12,237 bases of DNA from JANMEX01 sp031423755 (GTDB taxonomy: Bacteria; Pseudomonadota; Alphaproteobacteria; Rhizobiales; Rhizobiaceae). The stretch is from contig JANPGC010000054.1 in the NCBI GenBank assembly GCA_031423755.1, positions 1 to 12,237 on the forward strand, given 5' to 3'. This document shows positions 1 through 6,501 of the stretch, one piece after another; position 1 is the stretch's first letter, and each line of letters starts with the position of its first letter. The position numbers and the translations under genes were made by a program. The notes beneath the pieces were generated by a model, which was given only the letters and a program-made list of their open reading frames with translations, was not told the DNA's origin and made no database searches.

Positions 1-1
1 C

Positions 2-841
2 CTCGTCATCACCCGCAACCAAGCCCTGCTTGTGCGCATCGTCGCCGAGCTGTTTGCGATGTTGCGGATGGTCGATGGGGGCGGTAGTCCCCTCTCCGTC
101 ACGGGCTGCGCCCGCGACACCTCTCCCCGCAAGCGGGGCGAGGTTAAAGCCGCCGAGGTTGAACCAAGCGCCGAGCTTTTAACCTCGCCCCTTCGGGGAG
201 AGGTGTGGGCGAAGCCCACGGAGAGGGGCCTGCCCTCAAACGCCAGCACCCCAGCCTTCACCCTCCCGCGCCACCTCTACGCCGCCATCATGCTCATCCT
301 GCGCCCCTGCGAATCCGCCATCCGTCGCCTCATCATCATCGCCGCACGCGGCCTTGTCTTGAAGCCACGCGCCTCGCGTCCCATCCCGGCAGGCCTCGCA
401 TCCTTCGCGGCCAGCAACGCATCGCACACTCCCAGCTTCCAGCTCATCGACCCACTGAAACACTTCGATCCGGACCTGTGGGATCAAAACATCGATCCGG
501 CGTCGATGATGCACGAAGTCCTGCCCTTCGACCCGGCGCTCGCCCACCACCAAGCCCAGCTTGCCGCCAAACCCGTCAACGCAACACTCCTCTTCAACCG
601 CCTGCGCGCCATGCGCCACGCGCTCAACGATCTCCCCCGCCAGGGCCGCCGCCTCGCTAGATGGAAGGCACGGCGTGACGAAATCCTTTCATCCAAAGCC
701 CCTTACAAACCAACCCGCATGTCCCCGTTCCGTCCCGGACCACCGCCGGGTTATCGGCGCAAGGACATCCATCCGGTCGATTCAGTGCTGAAGGACGTGC
801 ATTATTTTGCGATTGAGGCGTTCAGGGCGGATACGTCATAA
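2..841 (+). CDS. hypothetical protein, 5'-truncated by window edge and carrying an in-frame palindromic repeat
   Basis: The frame is open from the first bases of the window to a TAA at 839-841, so the true start is probably outside; a GTG at 32 is the first possible internal start. I do not recognise a named domain. The C-terminal half (from about base 380) looks like real protein: a segment with FDPALAHHQAQLAAKP, then a basic stretch RRLARWKARRDEIL, then a proline/glycine-rich RPGPPPGYRRK and a closing EAFRADTS. From memory, similar C-termini occur in uncharacterised rhizobial proteins; this is not checked. Codons encoded by 89-230 come from a GC-rich inverted repeat and give a low-complexity peptide (about GCARDTSPRKRGEV to EVWAKPTERG). 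The hydrophobic stretch after the repeat (AAIMLILRP, RRLIIIAARG) is weakly conserved-looking. It could be a degraded gene that still happens to be open. No function is assigned. Confidence 0.5.
   Translation, partial: LVITRNQALLVRIVAELFAMLRMVDGGGSPLSVTGCARDTSPRKRGEVKAAEVEPSAELLTSPLRGEVWAKPTERGLPSNASTPAFTLPRHLYAAIMLILRPCESAIRRLIIIAARGLVLKPRASRPIPAGLASFAASNASHTPSFQLIDPLKHFDPDLWDQNIDPASMMHEVLPFDPALAHHQAQLAAKPVNATLLFNRLRAMRHALNDLPRQGRRLARWKARRDEILSSKAPYKPTRMSPFRPGPPPGYRRKDIHPVDSVLKDVHYFAIEAFRADTS
89..230. repeat. GC-rich imperfect palindromic repeat (RIME-like) inside an ORF
   Basis: The left arm (89-145) and right arm (181-228) are imperfect inverted copies. Both contain, when oriented the same way, CCCCTCTCCGT, a GGGCT(G/T)CGCCC mini-hairpin, ACACCTCTCCCCG and GGGGCGAGGTT, with small insertions in the left arm. 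A 35-bp spacer (146-180) joins them. Nested hairpins inside each arm (for example CCCCGCAAGCGGGG at 126-139) would make a large cruciform or RNA structure. Such elements of about 100-150 bp are well known as dispersed intergenic repeats in rhizobia (RIME-type mosaic elements). The assignment to that class rests on style, not on a database match. No target duplication is evident in the flanks. Confidence 0.75.
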
Positions 842-911
842 GACGAATTTGCAATCAATGGCAAAAGCCGCAAGCGGTTGTAATTATTATAAAAAATCCT
901 AAACGTTCGTC

Positions 912-941
912 ATTCCGGGGCCGCAACGCGGAACCCGGAAT
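912..941. repeat. inverted repeat ATTCCGGG...CCCGGAAT
   Basis: Perfect 8-bp arms at 912-919 and 934-941 enclose a 14-base GC-rich loop. CATTCCGGGG...GAACCCGGAATCC is a very common dispersed motif in rhizobial and other alphaproteobacterial intergenic regions. There is no following T-tract, so it reads as a repeat element rather than a terminator, although it lies about 70 bases after the upstream gene's stop. Confidence 0.6.
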
Positions 942-1016
942 CCAGAGTCGTGGCCGTGAAAATTGTTGCCGCCAGCTGACATGCCGAGCCCGGCCGCCCT
1001 CCCTCCCATCCCTGGG

Positions 1017-1044
1017 TTCCAGGCTCCGCGAGGCGGCTCTGGAA
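1017..1044. repeat. inverted repeat TTCCAG...CTGGAA with inner CCGC/GCGG stem
   Basis: Arms TTCCAG (1017-1022) and CTGGAA (1039-1044) flank an inner CCGC (1026-1029) and GCGG (1033-1036) stem with a GAG loop. With the hairpin at 912-941 it may form one degenerate palindromic element: the sequence GGGTTCCAGG here resembles the GGAACCCGGAATCC of the other copy in the opposite orientation. No T-tract follows. Confidence 0.5.
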
Positions 1045-1201
1045 AGCCGGCCCGTTGGGGGGTGCGTTGGGAAGTCAGCAGCCTCAAATCCCGCGCCTGT
1101 GCATCCCAGCCCGCAAAAATTCGACGGCCATGGTTTTCGCCCTTGCAATTTGCCACCCGCCCGCCGAATTGAAGCTGACTGTGGAATGAGGGGCAGACAG
1201 A

Positions 1202-1831
1202 ATGGGGCTTAAAAAGAAAATACTCGTGCTGTTTGCCCACCCCCGGCTCCAGACGTCTGTTGTCCAAAACGCAATGCTCAAAACAATCCGCGATCTTGAT
1301 GATGTCACGGTGCGCGATCTCTATGCCATCTATCCGGATTTCCTCATTGACGTCGCCCGCGAGCAGGAATTGCTGCTTGCCCACGACGTGATCGTCTTTC
1401 AGCATCCGTTCTACTGGTATTCCAGCCCGGCAATCATCAAGGAATGGCAAGATCTGGTGCTGGAGAACGGCTGGGCCTATGGCACCGGCGGAACTGCGCT
1501 CGCCGGCAAATACCTGATGAATGCCATTTCGACCGGCGGCAACCGCGATGCCTACAGGGATCAAGGCCGCAACCGTTTCCCGATCGAGGATTTGCTGCGC
1601 CCGTTCGACCAGACGGCCTACCTGTGCGGCATGGCCTATCTCGAGCCCTTCACGGTCTTTTCCGGAAGGCACATGGACGAGGGCCAATTGTCCGGCCATG
1701 CCGAAAAGTACCGTGATCTGATCACCGGTTTGCGCGACGGGCGGGTCAACCCGCTCAAACGCATCGCCGAAGGACATGATCTGTCGCCCGCCTTCACCGC
1801 TGCCGACAAGGGGAAACGCTATGCATCTTGA
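1202..1831 (+). CDS. kefF: KefF-like NAD(P)H quinone oxidoreductase, ancillary subunit of glutathione-gated K+ efflux
   Basis: This 209-residue protein belongs to the flavodoxin_2/NQO1-like family. It has the N-terminal beta strand and FMN/FAD phosphate-binding loop (ILVLFAHPRLQTS, residues 7-19), the family signature QHPFYWYSSPAIIKEWQD (67-84) and a third cofactor-facing segment AISTGG (108-113). In E. coli KefF is a cytoplasmic flavoprotein that reduces quinones and is required for full activity of the KefC K+/H+ antiporter during electrophile stress. The same gene order is kept here, and the coding sequence overlaps the downstream antiporter gene by 11 bases, which strongly supports a functional pair and translational coupling. 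It is longer than E. coli KefF (about 176 residues), with a charged C-terminal tail after about 180. The ATG at 1202 has a GAGGGG site 8 bases upstream. It might equally be named KefG-like; the ancillary role is secure, the exact subtype less so. Confidence 0.85.
   Translation: MGLKKKILVLFAHPRLQTSVVQNAMLKTIRDLDDVTVRDLYAIYPDFLIDVAREQELLLAHDVIVFQHPFYWYSSPAIIKEWQDLVLENGWAYGTGGTALAGKYLMNAISTGGNRDAYRDQGRNRFPIEDLLRPFDQTAYLCGMAYLEPFTVFSGRHMDEGQLSGHAEKYRDLITGLRDGRVNPLKRIAEGHDLSPAFTAADKGKRYAS
1808..1814 (+). promoter_or_regulatory. ribosome-binding site deciding the start of the Kef antiporter gene
   Basis: AAGGGGA lies 6 bases before the ATG at 1821, inside the 3' end of the KefF-like gene. The in-frame ATG at 1776 has no such site and would add a hydrophilic, proline-rich extension before the first membrane helix. 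The start at 1821 is therefore preferred. Confidence 0.7.
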
Positions 1832-3680
1832 CCAGTTTCTCCTCGGAGCATTCGTCTATCTCGCAGCTGCAGTAATCGCCGCGCCGATTGCCACGCGGCT
1901 TGGCCTCGGTTCAGTGCTTGGCTATCTGATGGCAGGCATCGCACTTGGCCCTTCGGTCGCCGGTTTCATCGGCGGCAGCCAAGGCGAGAGCGTCATGCAT
2001 TTCGCCGAGTTTGGCGTCATCGTCATGCTGTTTCTGGTCGGACTTGAATTGCAGCCCTCCAAACTTTGGGAATTGCGCATGCCGATATTGGGGCTCGGCG
2101 GTTTGCAGGTTGCAGGCGTGGCGTCAGCCATTGGCGCTGCTGTTTACATGCTTGGCGCGGACTGGAAGACCGCGTTGACGGTCGGCCTGGTGCTGGCGCT
2201 TTCATCCACCGCGATCGTGCTGCAAAGTATGCAGGAGCGCGGGTTGATGAAGACCTCCGTCGGCAAATCAACGTTTTCAGTGCTGCTGTTTCAGGATATT
2301 TCCGTCATTCCAATGCTCGCGCTGCTGCCGGTTCTGGCTGCGGTCACAGCGTCTGAAGACCATAGCGCCTCGATGATCTCCAACCTTCCCGCATGGGCCC
2401 AGCCGCTGGTGGTCCTGGGCGCTGTCGCGTCGATCATTCTGGCAGGCCGCTATCTGATGCGGCCGCTGTTCCGTTTGGTTGCAGCGACAAAAATCCGTGA
2501 GATATTTGTTGCCTTTGCGCTTCTGATCGTTGTTGGCATCACGCTCTTGATGCAGCAAGTCGGACTGTCTGCGGCACTTGGCACATTTCTCGCGGGCGTG
2601 GTTCTGGCGGAAAGCGAATATCGGCACGAACTGGAAATGGACCTTGATCCCTTCAAGGGATTGCTGCTTGCCGTGTTCTTCATCTCGGTTGGTGCCGGCA
2701 TTGATTTTGGCCTGATTGCCGAAAAGCCGATGATGCTGGCGGCGCTGGTTGCCGGGTTTATTCTGGTCAAGCTGATCGTTCAATTTGCGCTTGCTAAGCT
2801 CTACGGCATGGCAACGGAGGATGCCTCCAGATTTGCATTCCTGTTGGCACAGGGCGGCGAGTTTGCGTTTGTCCTGATCACATTCGTCACCGGTCTAGGT
2901 TTGCTTGGTGTGGAAGACGCGGCGCTGCTTGTCGCCGTCGTTGCTGTCTCGATGGCCTTTGCGCCTTTGCTGACGCTGTTTGATGAAAAATTCATCCAGT
3001 CGCGCTTTGCCGCGGCGGGTGAGCAGCGGGAGGCGGATGTCATTGATGAAAGCGACGCGCAGGTCATCATTGCCGGGTATGGCCGTTTTGGCATGACGGT
3101 AGGCCGCTTGCTGCAAGCCAATGGCTTCAAGTCTGTGGTTCTTGACCACGACACTGAGCAAATCGATGTGCTGCGCAAGTTTGGCTACAAGCTCTTCTAT
3201 GGCGATGCCTCACGGGTGGACCTGTTGGAGGCCGCTGGCGCAAGGGATGCAAAGCTGCTGATCGTCGCCGTCGATGACCGCGACAAGGTCAATGAGATTG
3301 TCGATGTGGCGCAGAAAAACTTCCCGCATCTGCGGATTTTCGCCCGCGCCTTTGACCGCGTGCATGCCTATGAACTGATCAATGCCCGTGTCGAACAGCA
3401 ATATCGCGAGGTGTTTGATGCCTCGGTGCAGATGGCTGAGGATGCGCTGGTAGCGCTTGGCCGTCACCCTTACGAAGCCCATCGCGCCGCGCTTCTGTTC
3501 AAGGCCCATGACAAGGATCTCTTGATCCAGGCCGCAGCCGTGACCGGCGATCGCGAGGCAATGATCGATATTTTCCGCAAAAGCCGGGCAGAGATCAACA
3601 ATGTGCTGGATTCAGACCGCACCGGGACGAGGGTCACGTCGGAAAATGCCTGGCAGGCGGAGGACCGGCCTGATGCCTAG
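1821..3680 (+). CDS. kefC: glutathione-regulated potassium-efflux antiporter KefB/KefC type (CPA2)
   Basis: This 619-residue inner-membrane protein matches the usual size of KefB/KefC (601-620). Residues 1 to about 385 form the CPA2 Na+/H+-exchanger-type membrane domain with about a dozen hydrophobic helices. Between helices lies the regulatory loop HELEMDLDP (269-277), equivalent to the acidic HALESDIEP loop of E. coli KefC that holds the channel closed; the acidic E272 and D274 are kept. A cytoplasmic RCK/TrkA-N Rossmann domain follows, with GYGRFG (419-424) and the acidic pair D442/D444 after the second strand. In the family glutathione keeps the system closed, and glutathione adducts of electrophiles open it, so K+ leaves and the cytoplasm acidifies protectively. 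The upstream overlapping KefF-like gene supports this role. The last codons overlap the stop of the convergent ABC ATPase gene at a CTAG. KefB versus KefC cannot be separated; the symbol is chosen because of the KefF partner. Confidence 0.87.
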   Translation: MHLDQFLLGAFVYLAAAVIAAPIATRLGLGSVLGYLMAGIALGPSVAGFIGGSQGESVMHFAEFGVIVMLFLVGLELQPSKLWELRMPILGLGGLQVAGVASAIGAAVYMLGADWKTALTVGLVLALSSTAIVLQSMQERGLMKTSVGKSTFSVLLFQDISVIPMLALLPVLAAVTASEDHSASMISNLPAWAQPLVVLGAVASIILAGRYLMRPLFRLVAATKIREIFVAFALLIVVGITLLMQQVGLSAALGTFLAGVVLAESEYRHELEMDLDPFKGLLLAVFFISVGAGIDFGLIAEKPMMLAALVAGFILVKLIVQFALAKLYGMATEDASRFAFLLAQGGEFAFVLITFVTGLGLLGVEDAALLVAVVAVSMAFAPLLTLFDEKFIQSRFAAAGEQREADVIDESDAQVIIAGYGRFGMTVGRLLQANGFKSVVLDHDTEQIDVLRKFGYKLFYGDASRVDLLEAAGARDAKLLIVAVDDRDKVNEIVDVAQKNFPHLRIFARAFDRVHAYELINARVEQQYREVFDASVQMAEDALVALGRHPYEAHRAALLFKAHDKDLLIQAAAVTGDREAMIDIFRKSRAEINNVLDSDRTGTRVTSENAWQAEDRPDA

Positions 3681-4735
3681 TCCTTCAGTACCAGCAAACT
3701 GTCCTTGCCGAACGAGATTGTCGCGTTGTCGCCGATTTTAGGCGGCGGCGAGGATGGGTCGTTGAATGTGTCGAAGGCGATCATTGTATCATTGGCCTTG
3801 ACCTTGATGCGCAGCACCGAGCCGAGGAAATCGACGTCAGCAATCGTGCCAGCCATCTTAACATCGCCACGTTCGCCGTTAAGGCTGACAGCCTCTGGAC
3901 GCAATGCAAGGGTCAGGCTCGCGCCTTTTGCAATTCCGGCCGGCAGTTCAAGGCCGGAGACTTTCGCGCCCGCCACATCCACTTCGCCTTTGGCGGCATC
4001 GGTCACCGTCGCCTTCAGCATCGACAGCGTGCCGACAAATTGCGCGACAAAGCGGGTTGCCGGACGGTTGTAAATGTCGAACGGCGTGCCGATCTGGTCA
4101 GCAATGCCTTGGTGCATGACGACGACGCGGTCGGACATCGACAGCGCTTCCTCCTGATCGTGGGTCACAAAAATCGCCGTGATGCCAAGGGCCTTCTGGA
4201 TCGAGCGCATCTCCTCGCGCAGCGACACGCGGATCTTCGCATCAAGTGCAGACAGCGGTTCGTCCAGCAGCAAAACGCGCGGTCGCACGGCCAGCGCACG
4301 GGCAAGCGCGACACGCTGCTGCTGTCCGCCAGAGAGTTGGAACGGGTAGCGGGCGCCAAGCTCCGGCAGGCCGATAAGCCCCAGCATTTCCTCGACGCGC
4401 TTGATGATCTCTGCCTTGTCAACGCCCGCCACCTTTAAGCCAAAGCCAACATTTTGCGCCACGGTCAGGTTCGGAAACAGCGCATAGGCCTGAAACATCA
4501 TGCCGATCTTGCGCTGGTTGGGCCGCAGTTGAACCATGTCCTTGCCATCGATGCGGATCGCGCCGCTGGTCGGGGTTTCAAAGCCCGCGACCATCCGCAG
4601 CACCGTCGTCTTGCCGCAGCCGGAGGGACCGAGAAGCGAGACGAACTCGCCCTTGTCGATGTCGAGATTAAAGTCCTTCACCACGCGGTTCTGCGCGAAG
4701 GTCTTCTCCAGATGCTTGATTTCAAGAAAGGCCAT
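3677..4735 (-). CDS. ABC transporter ATP-binding protein, PotA/FbpC-type
   Basis: This 352-residue importer ATPase energises the two permeases encoded just upstream. Visible motifs in order are Walker A GPSGCGKT (36-43), Q-loop glutamine Q82, signature LSGGQ (134-138), Walker B VLLLDEP (154-160, with catalytic E159), D-loop SALD (162-165) and switch histidine H192. After about residue 235 comes the C-terminal TOBE-type regulatory domain, with LALRPEAVSL and DFLGS segments, as in PotA, UgpC and FbpC. Its ATG overlaps the permease stop by one base (TGATG), so it is translationally coupled and last in the operon. The TAG stop lies on the same CTAG as the antiporter's stop. All catalytic residues are intact. 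The substrate class cannot be inferred from the ATPase; polyamine, Fe3+ and phosphonate importers all use this type. Confidence 0.9.
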   Translation of the reverse strand: MAFLEIKHLEKTFAQNRVVKDFNLDIDKGEFVSLLGPSGCGKTTVLRMVAGFETPTSGAIRIDGKDMVQLRPNQRKIGMMFQAYALFPNLTVAQNVGFGLKVAGVDKAEIIKRVEEMLGLIGLPELGARYPFQLSGGQQQRVALARALAVRPRVLLLDEPLSALDAKIRVSLREEMRSIQKALGITAIFVTHDQEEALSMSDRVVVMHQGIADQIGTPFDIYNRPATRFVAQFVGTLSMLKATVTDAAKGEVDVAGAKVSGLELPAGIAKGASLTLALRPEAVSLNGERGDVKMAGTIADVDFLGSVLRIKVKANDTMIAFDTFNDPSSPPPKIGDNATISFGKDSLLVLKD

Positions 4736-5517
4736 CAGCGTTGTGCTTCCGTATATTTTGAAAAGCGGGTGACGAGCTGGATCAGGCCCATACAGGCCCA
4801 GGTGATTGCAAACGAGATGACAGCGAGCGCCGCCGGTTCATAGGCACGGTTGGCACCAAGCACTTGCAGGTAGGGACCGAATGCCGGGCGGTCGAGCAGT
4901 GCGGCCATGGTGAACTCGCCGATGACAATCGCAAAGGTCAGGAACGCACCGGAAAGGACTGCGACGAGGACATTGGGCAATATCACTCTTCCAAGTATGG
5001 TCGCCCAGCCAGCGCCCAAACTCTGCGCGGCTTCTGTCAGCGTTGCCACATCAATTGTGCGAAGACCAGTGTCAACCGAACGGTACATGTAAGGCAGCGA
5101 CAGCGTTGCGTAGCCGAACATCAAAAGGATATTGGTACCCACGGCCGTGCCGGTCAGCGGCAGCCAGCTTGAAGTGTTGTAAAGCCGTATGTAGCCGAAC
5201 ACGATGACAATCGCCGGAATGACCAGCGGCAGAAGCGTGATGAATTCGATGAAAGGCCGCGCGCGCGGCAATTTGAGGCGCACCCAATAGGCAGTCGGCA
5301 CGACCAGCAGCACGCCGAAGACAATGGTGAACAGGGCCATCAACACCGAGTAGCTGAACGTCTCCTGAAAACGCGGGTCAGCGAGGACCTTGAGATAAGC
5401 GTCAAACGAGTAAACGCCGCGCCGCATTTTCAGAGAAAATTCCGTCATGCCGATCAGCGGCAGCGCAAAGAAGATTGCGCCTATGAGGAATGCTCCCCAA
5501 GACCAAAGGCGGGTCAT
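4735..5517 (-). CDS. ABC transporter inner-membrane permease (second subunit, PotC/FbpB-like)
   Basis: This 260-residue protein has a hydrophobic N-terminal helix (about 6-24) and about five further membrane segments. The cytoplasmic EAA loop EAAQSLGAGWATILGRVILP (162-181) docks with the ATPase; the invariant G and the I..P end are kept, so this is a type I importer permease. Size and layout fit the second permease of spermidine/putrescine- or Fe3+-type systems. Its start overlaps the upstream permease stop by 4 bases (ATGA), and its stop overlaps the ATPase start by 1 base. It forms the heterodimeric translocation pore with the 297-residue permease. No sign of disruption. Confidence 0.9.
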   Translation of the reverse strand: MTRLWSWGAFLIGAIFFALPLIGMTEFSLKMRRGVYSFDAYLKVLADPRFQETFSYSVLMALFTIVFGVLLVVPTAYWVRLKLPRARPFIEFITLLPLVIPAIVIVFGYIRLYNTSSWLPLTGTAVGTNILLMFGYATLSLPYMYRSVDTGLRTIDVATLTEAAQSLGAGWATILGRVILPNVLVAVLSGAFLTFAIVIGEFTMAALLDRPAFGPYLQVLGANRAYEPAALAVISFAITWACMGLIQLVTRFSKYTEAQR

Positions 5518-6407
5518 TTAAGCCACCTTTCTGATCTGGTTCTCAAGACGATGTAGATCGTGTTGGCGATGCCGGTGATGACGATCATGCCGAAGGCGAG
5601 CGCATAGCCGAGATGTGGATCGCCCAGCACATCGCCGCGGATTTGCGCGAAGAGTTTGATCGGCACGATGTTGAGCTGCGGCCCCGTAAGGGCAAAAGCG
5701 GTCGCGACGGCACCGAACGAATTGGCGAACAACAGTGCAAATGTGCCGAGCAGCGAGGGAAACAGGATCGGCAGCGCCACCATGCGCCAGTATTGGAAAC
5801 CGTTTGCGCCAAGCACCGTCGCAGCTTCTTTCCATTCCTTTTTCAACCCATCCAGCGCCGGTGTTATGATGAGGATCATGAGCGGGATTTGGAAGAAGAG
5901 GTAGGTGATGGTCAGGCCCCAGAAACTCAACAGGTTGAAGCCCATCGTGCGCAGGTCAATGCCGATGGAGTTGCGCAGCCAAAGTGTGATGAGCCCAGCG
6001 GGACCGAGGGTCGCAAGAAATGCGAACGCGAGCGGCACGCCAGCAAAGTTTGAGGCCACGCCGGAAAAGGTGAGCAGCGGGTTGCGAATCCATTTCGGGA
6101 GGCCTCCGAAGATCGCCGCCGCAGCCATGGCGAAACCAATCAGGCAGCCGAGTAGCGCTGTCACCACGGAAAGCTTGATTGACACGAGATATGCCGAGCG
6201 GATGGAGTCGGTGTTCAGCCCACGGATGTTTTCGAGGGTGAACGCTCCGTCCGGCGTCTGGAACGCGCCGAGCACGATTTTCATGGTCGGCAAAATAAGG
6301 AACAGCATCGCAAACACGGCAAACGGTGCGAGCCCGAGCCAGTTGAGCGGCAGTCTGGAAATGACTGTTCTGGCTGAGGAAGGCTTTCCCCCGGGCAGCG
6401 CGCTCAT
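5514..6407 (-). CDS. ABC transporter inner-membrane permease (first subunit, PotB/FbpB-like)
   Basis: This 297-residue permease carries a short polar N-terminus, a first helix at about 24-44 and five further hydrophobic segments. The EAA loop (194-213, EAATVLGANG then W..VALPI) is the ATPase-docking site of type I importers. The periplasmic loop between the first two helices (DGAFTLENIRGL region) is typical of the PotB group. It is separated from the binding-protein gene by 94 bases containing a strong hairpin, and overlaps the next permease by ATGA. The ATG at 6407 is the natural start; the first about 20 residues are basic and cytoplasmic. The substrate is not inferable from this subunit. 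Confidence 0.9.
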   Translation of the reverse strand: MSALPGGKPSSARTVISRLPLNWLGLAPFAVFAMLFLILPTMKIVLGAFQTPDGAFTLENIRGLNTDSIRSAYLVSIKLSVVTALLGCLIGFAMAAAAIFGGLPKWIRNPLLTFSGVASNFAGVPLAFAFLATLGPAGLITLWLRNSIGIDLRTMGFNLLSFWGLTITYLFFQIPLMILIITPALDGLKKEWKEAATVLGANGFQYWRMVALPILFPSLLGTFALLFANSFGAVATAFALTGPQLNIVPIKLFAQIRGDVLGDPHLGYALAFGMIVITGIANTIYIVLRTRSERWLK

Positions 6408-6451
6408 GGAATGGTCCCCGTCCCGTCTTGATTCGAAGTCAGAAGCAATTT

Positions 6452-6480
6452 CCGCCCCGGATGAGAAGTGTCCGGGGCGG
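6452..6480 (-). promoter_or_regulatory. perfect 10-bp intercistronic hairpin between binding-protein and permease genes
   Basis: CCGCCCCGGA (6452-6461) and TCCGGGGCGG (6471-6480) pair perfectly around a 9-base loop. On the transcribed (minus) strand it lies 21 bases after the binding-protein stop and 45 bases before the permease start. No U-run follows, so it is a poor intrinsic terminator. Position and form match the mRNA-stabilising or partially attenuating hairpins between binding-protein and permease genes in many importer operons (malE-malF being the classic case). The effect here is inferred. Confidence 0.65.
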
Positions 6481-6501
6481 ATACGTCAAGCCAAACTTGA
6501 A

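Larger units (their letters stand above)
842..1201. other. gene-free region with repeat-like hairpins upstream of kefF-like gene
   Basis: No convincing gene is present in these 360 bases. It begins with an AT-rich patch (about 879-905), then a GC-rich stretch with two hairpins (912-941 and 1017-1044), and ends with the leader of the KefF-like gene. A GAGGGG ribosome-binding site at 1188-1193 lies 8 bases before the ATG at 1202. The minus-strand ORFs crossing it are composition-driven shadows. The promoter of the kef pair should be here, but I see no convincing -35/-10 pair. Confidence 0.6.

Noticed and set aside
89..230. CRISPR array or transposon end for the left palindrome
   Set aside because: There is only one pair of inverted arms, no regularly spaced direct repeats, no transposase gene and no visible target duplication.
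899..1777. 292-codon minus-strand frame over the kefF-like gene and its leader
   Set aside because: It is an antisense shadow: it runs across the hairpin repeats and the kefF-like gene, with no ribosome-binding site or domain pattern.
1776..1820. Earlier ATG for the Kef antiporter
   Set aside because: It would add 15 polar, proline-rich residues and has no ribosome-binding site; AAGGGGA before the ATG at 1821 is a better fit.
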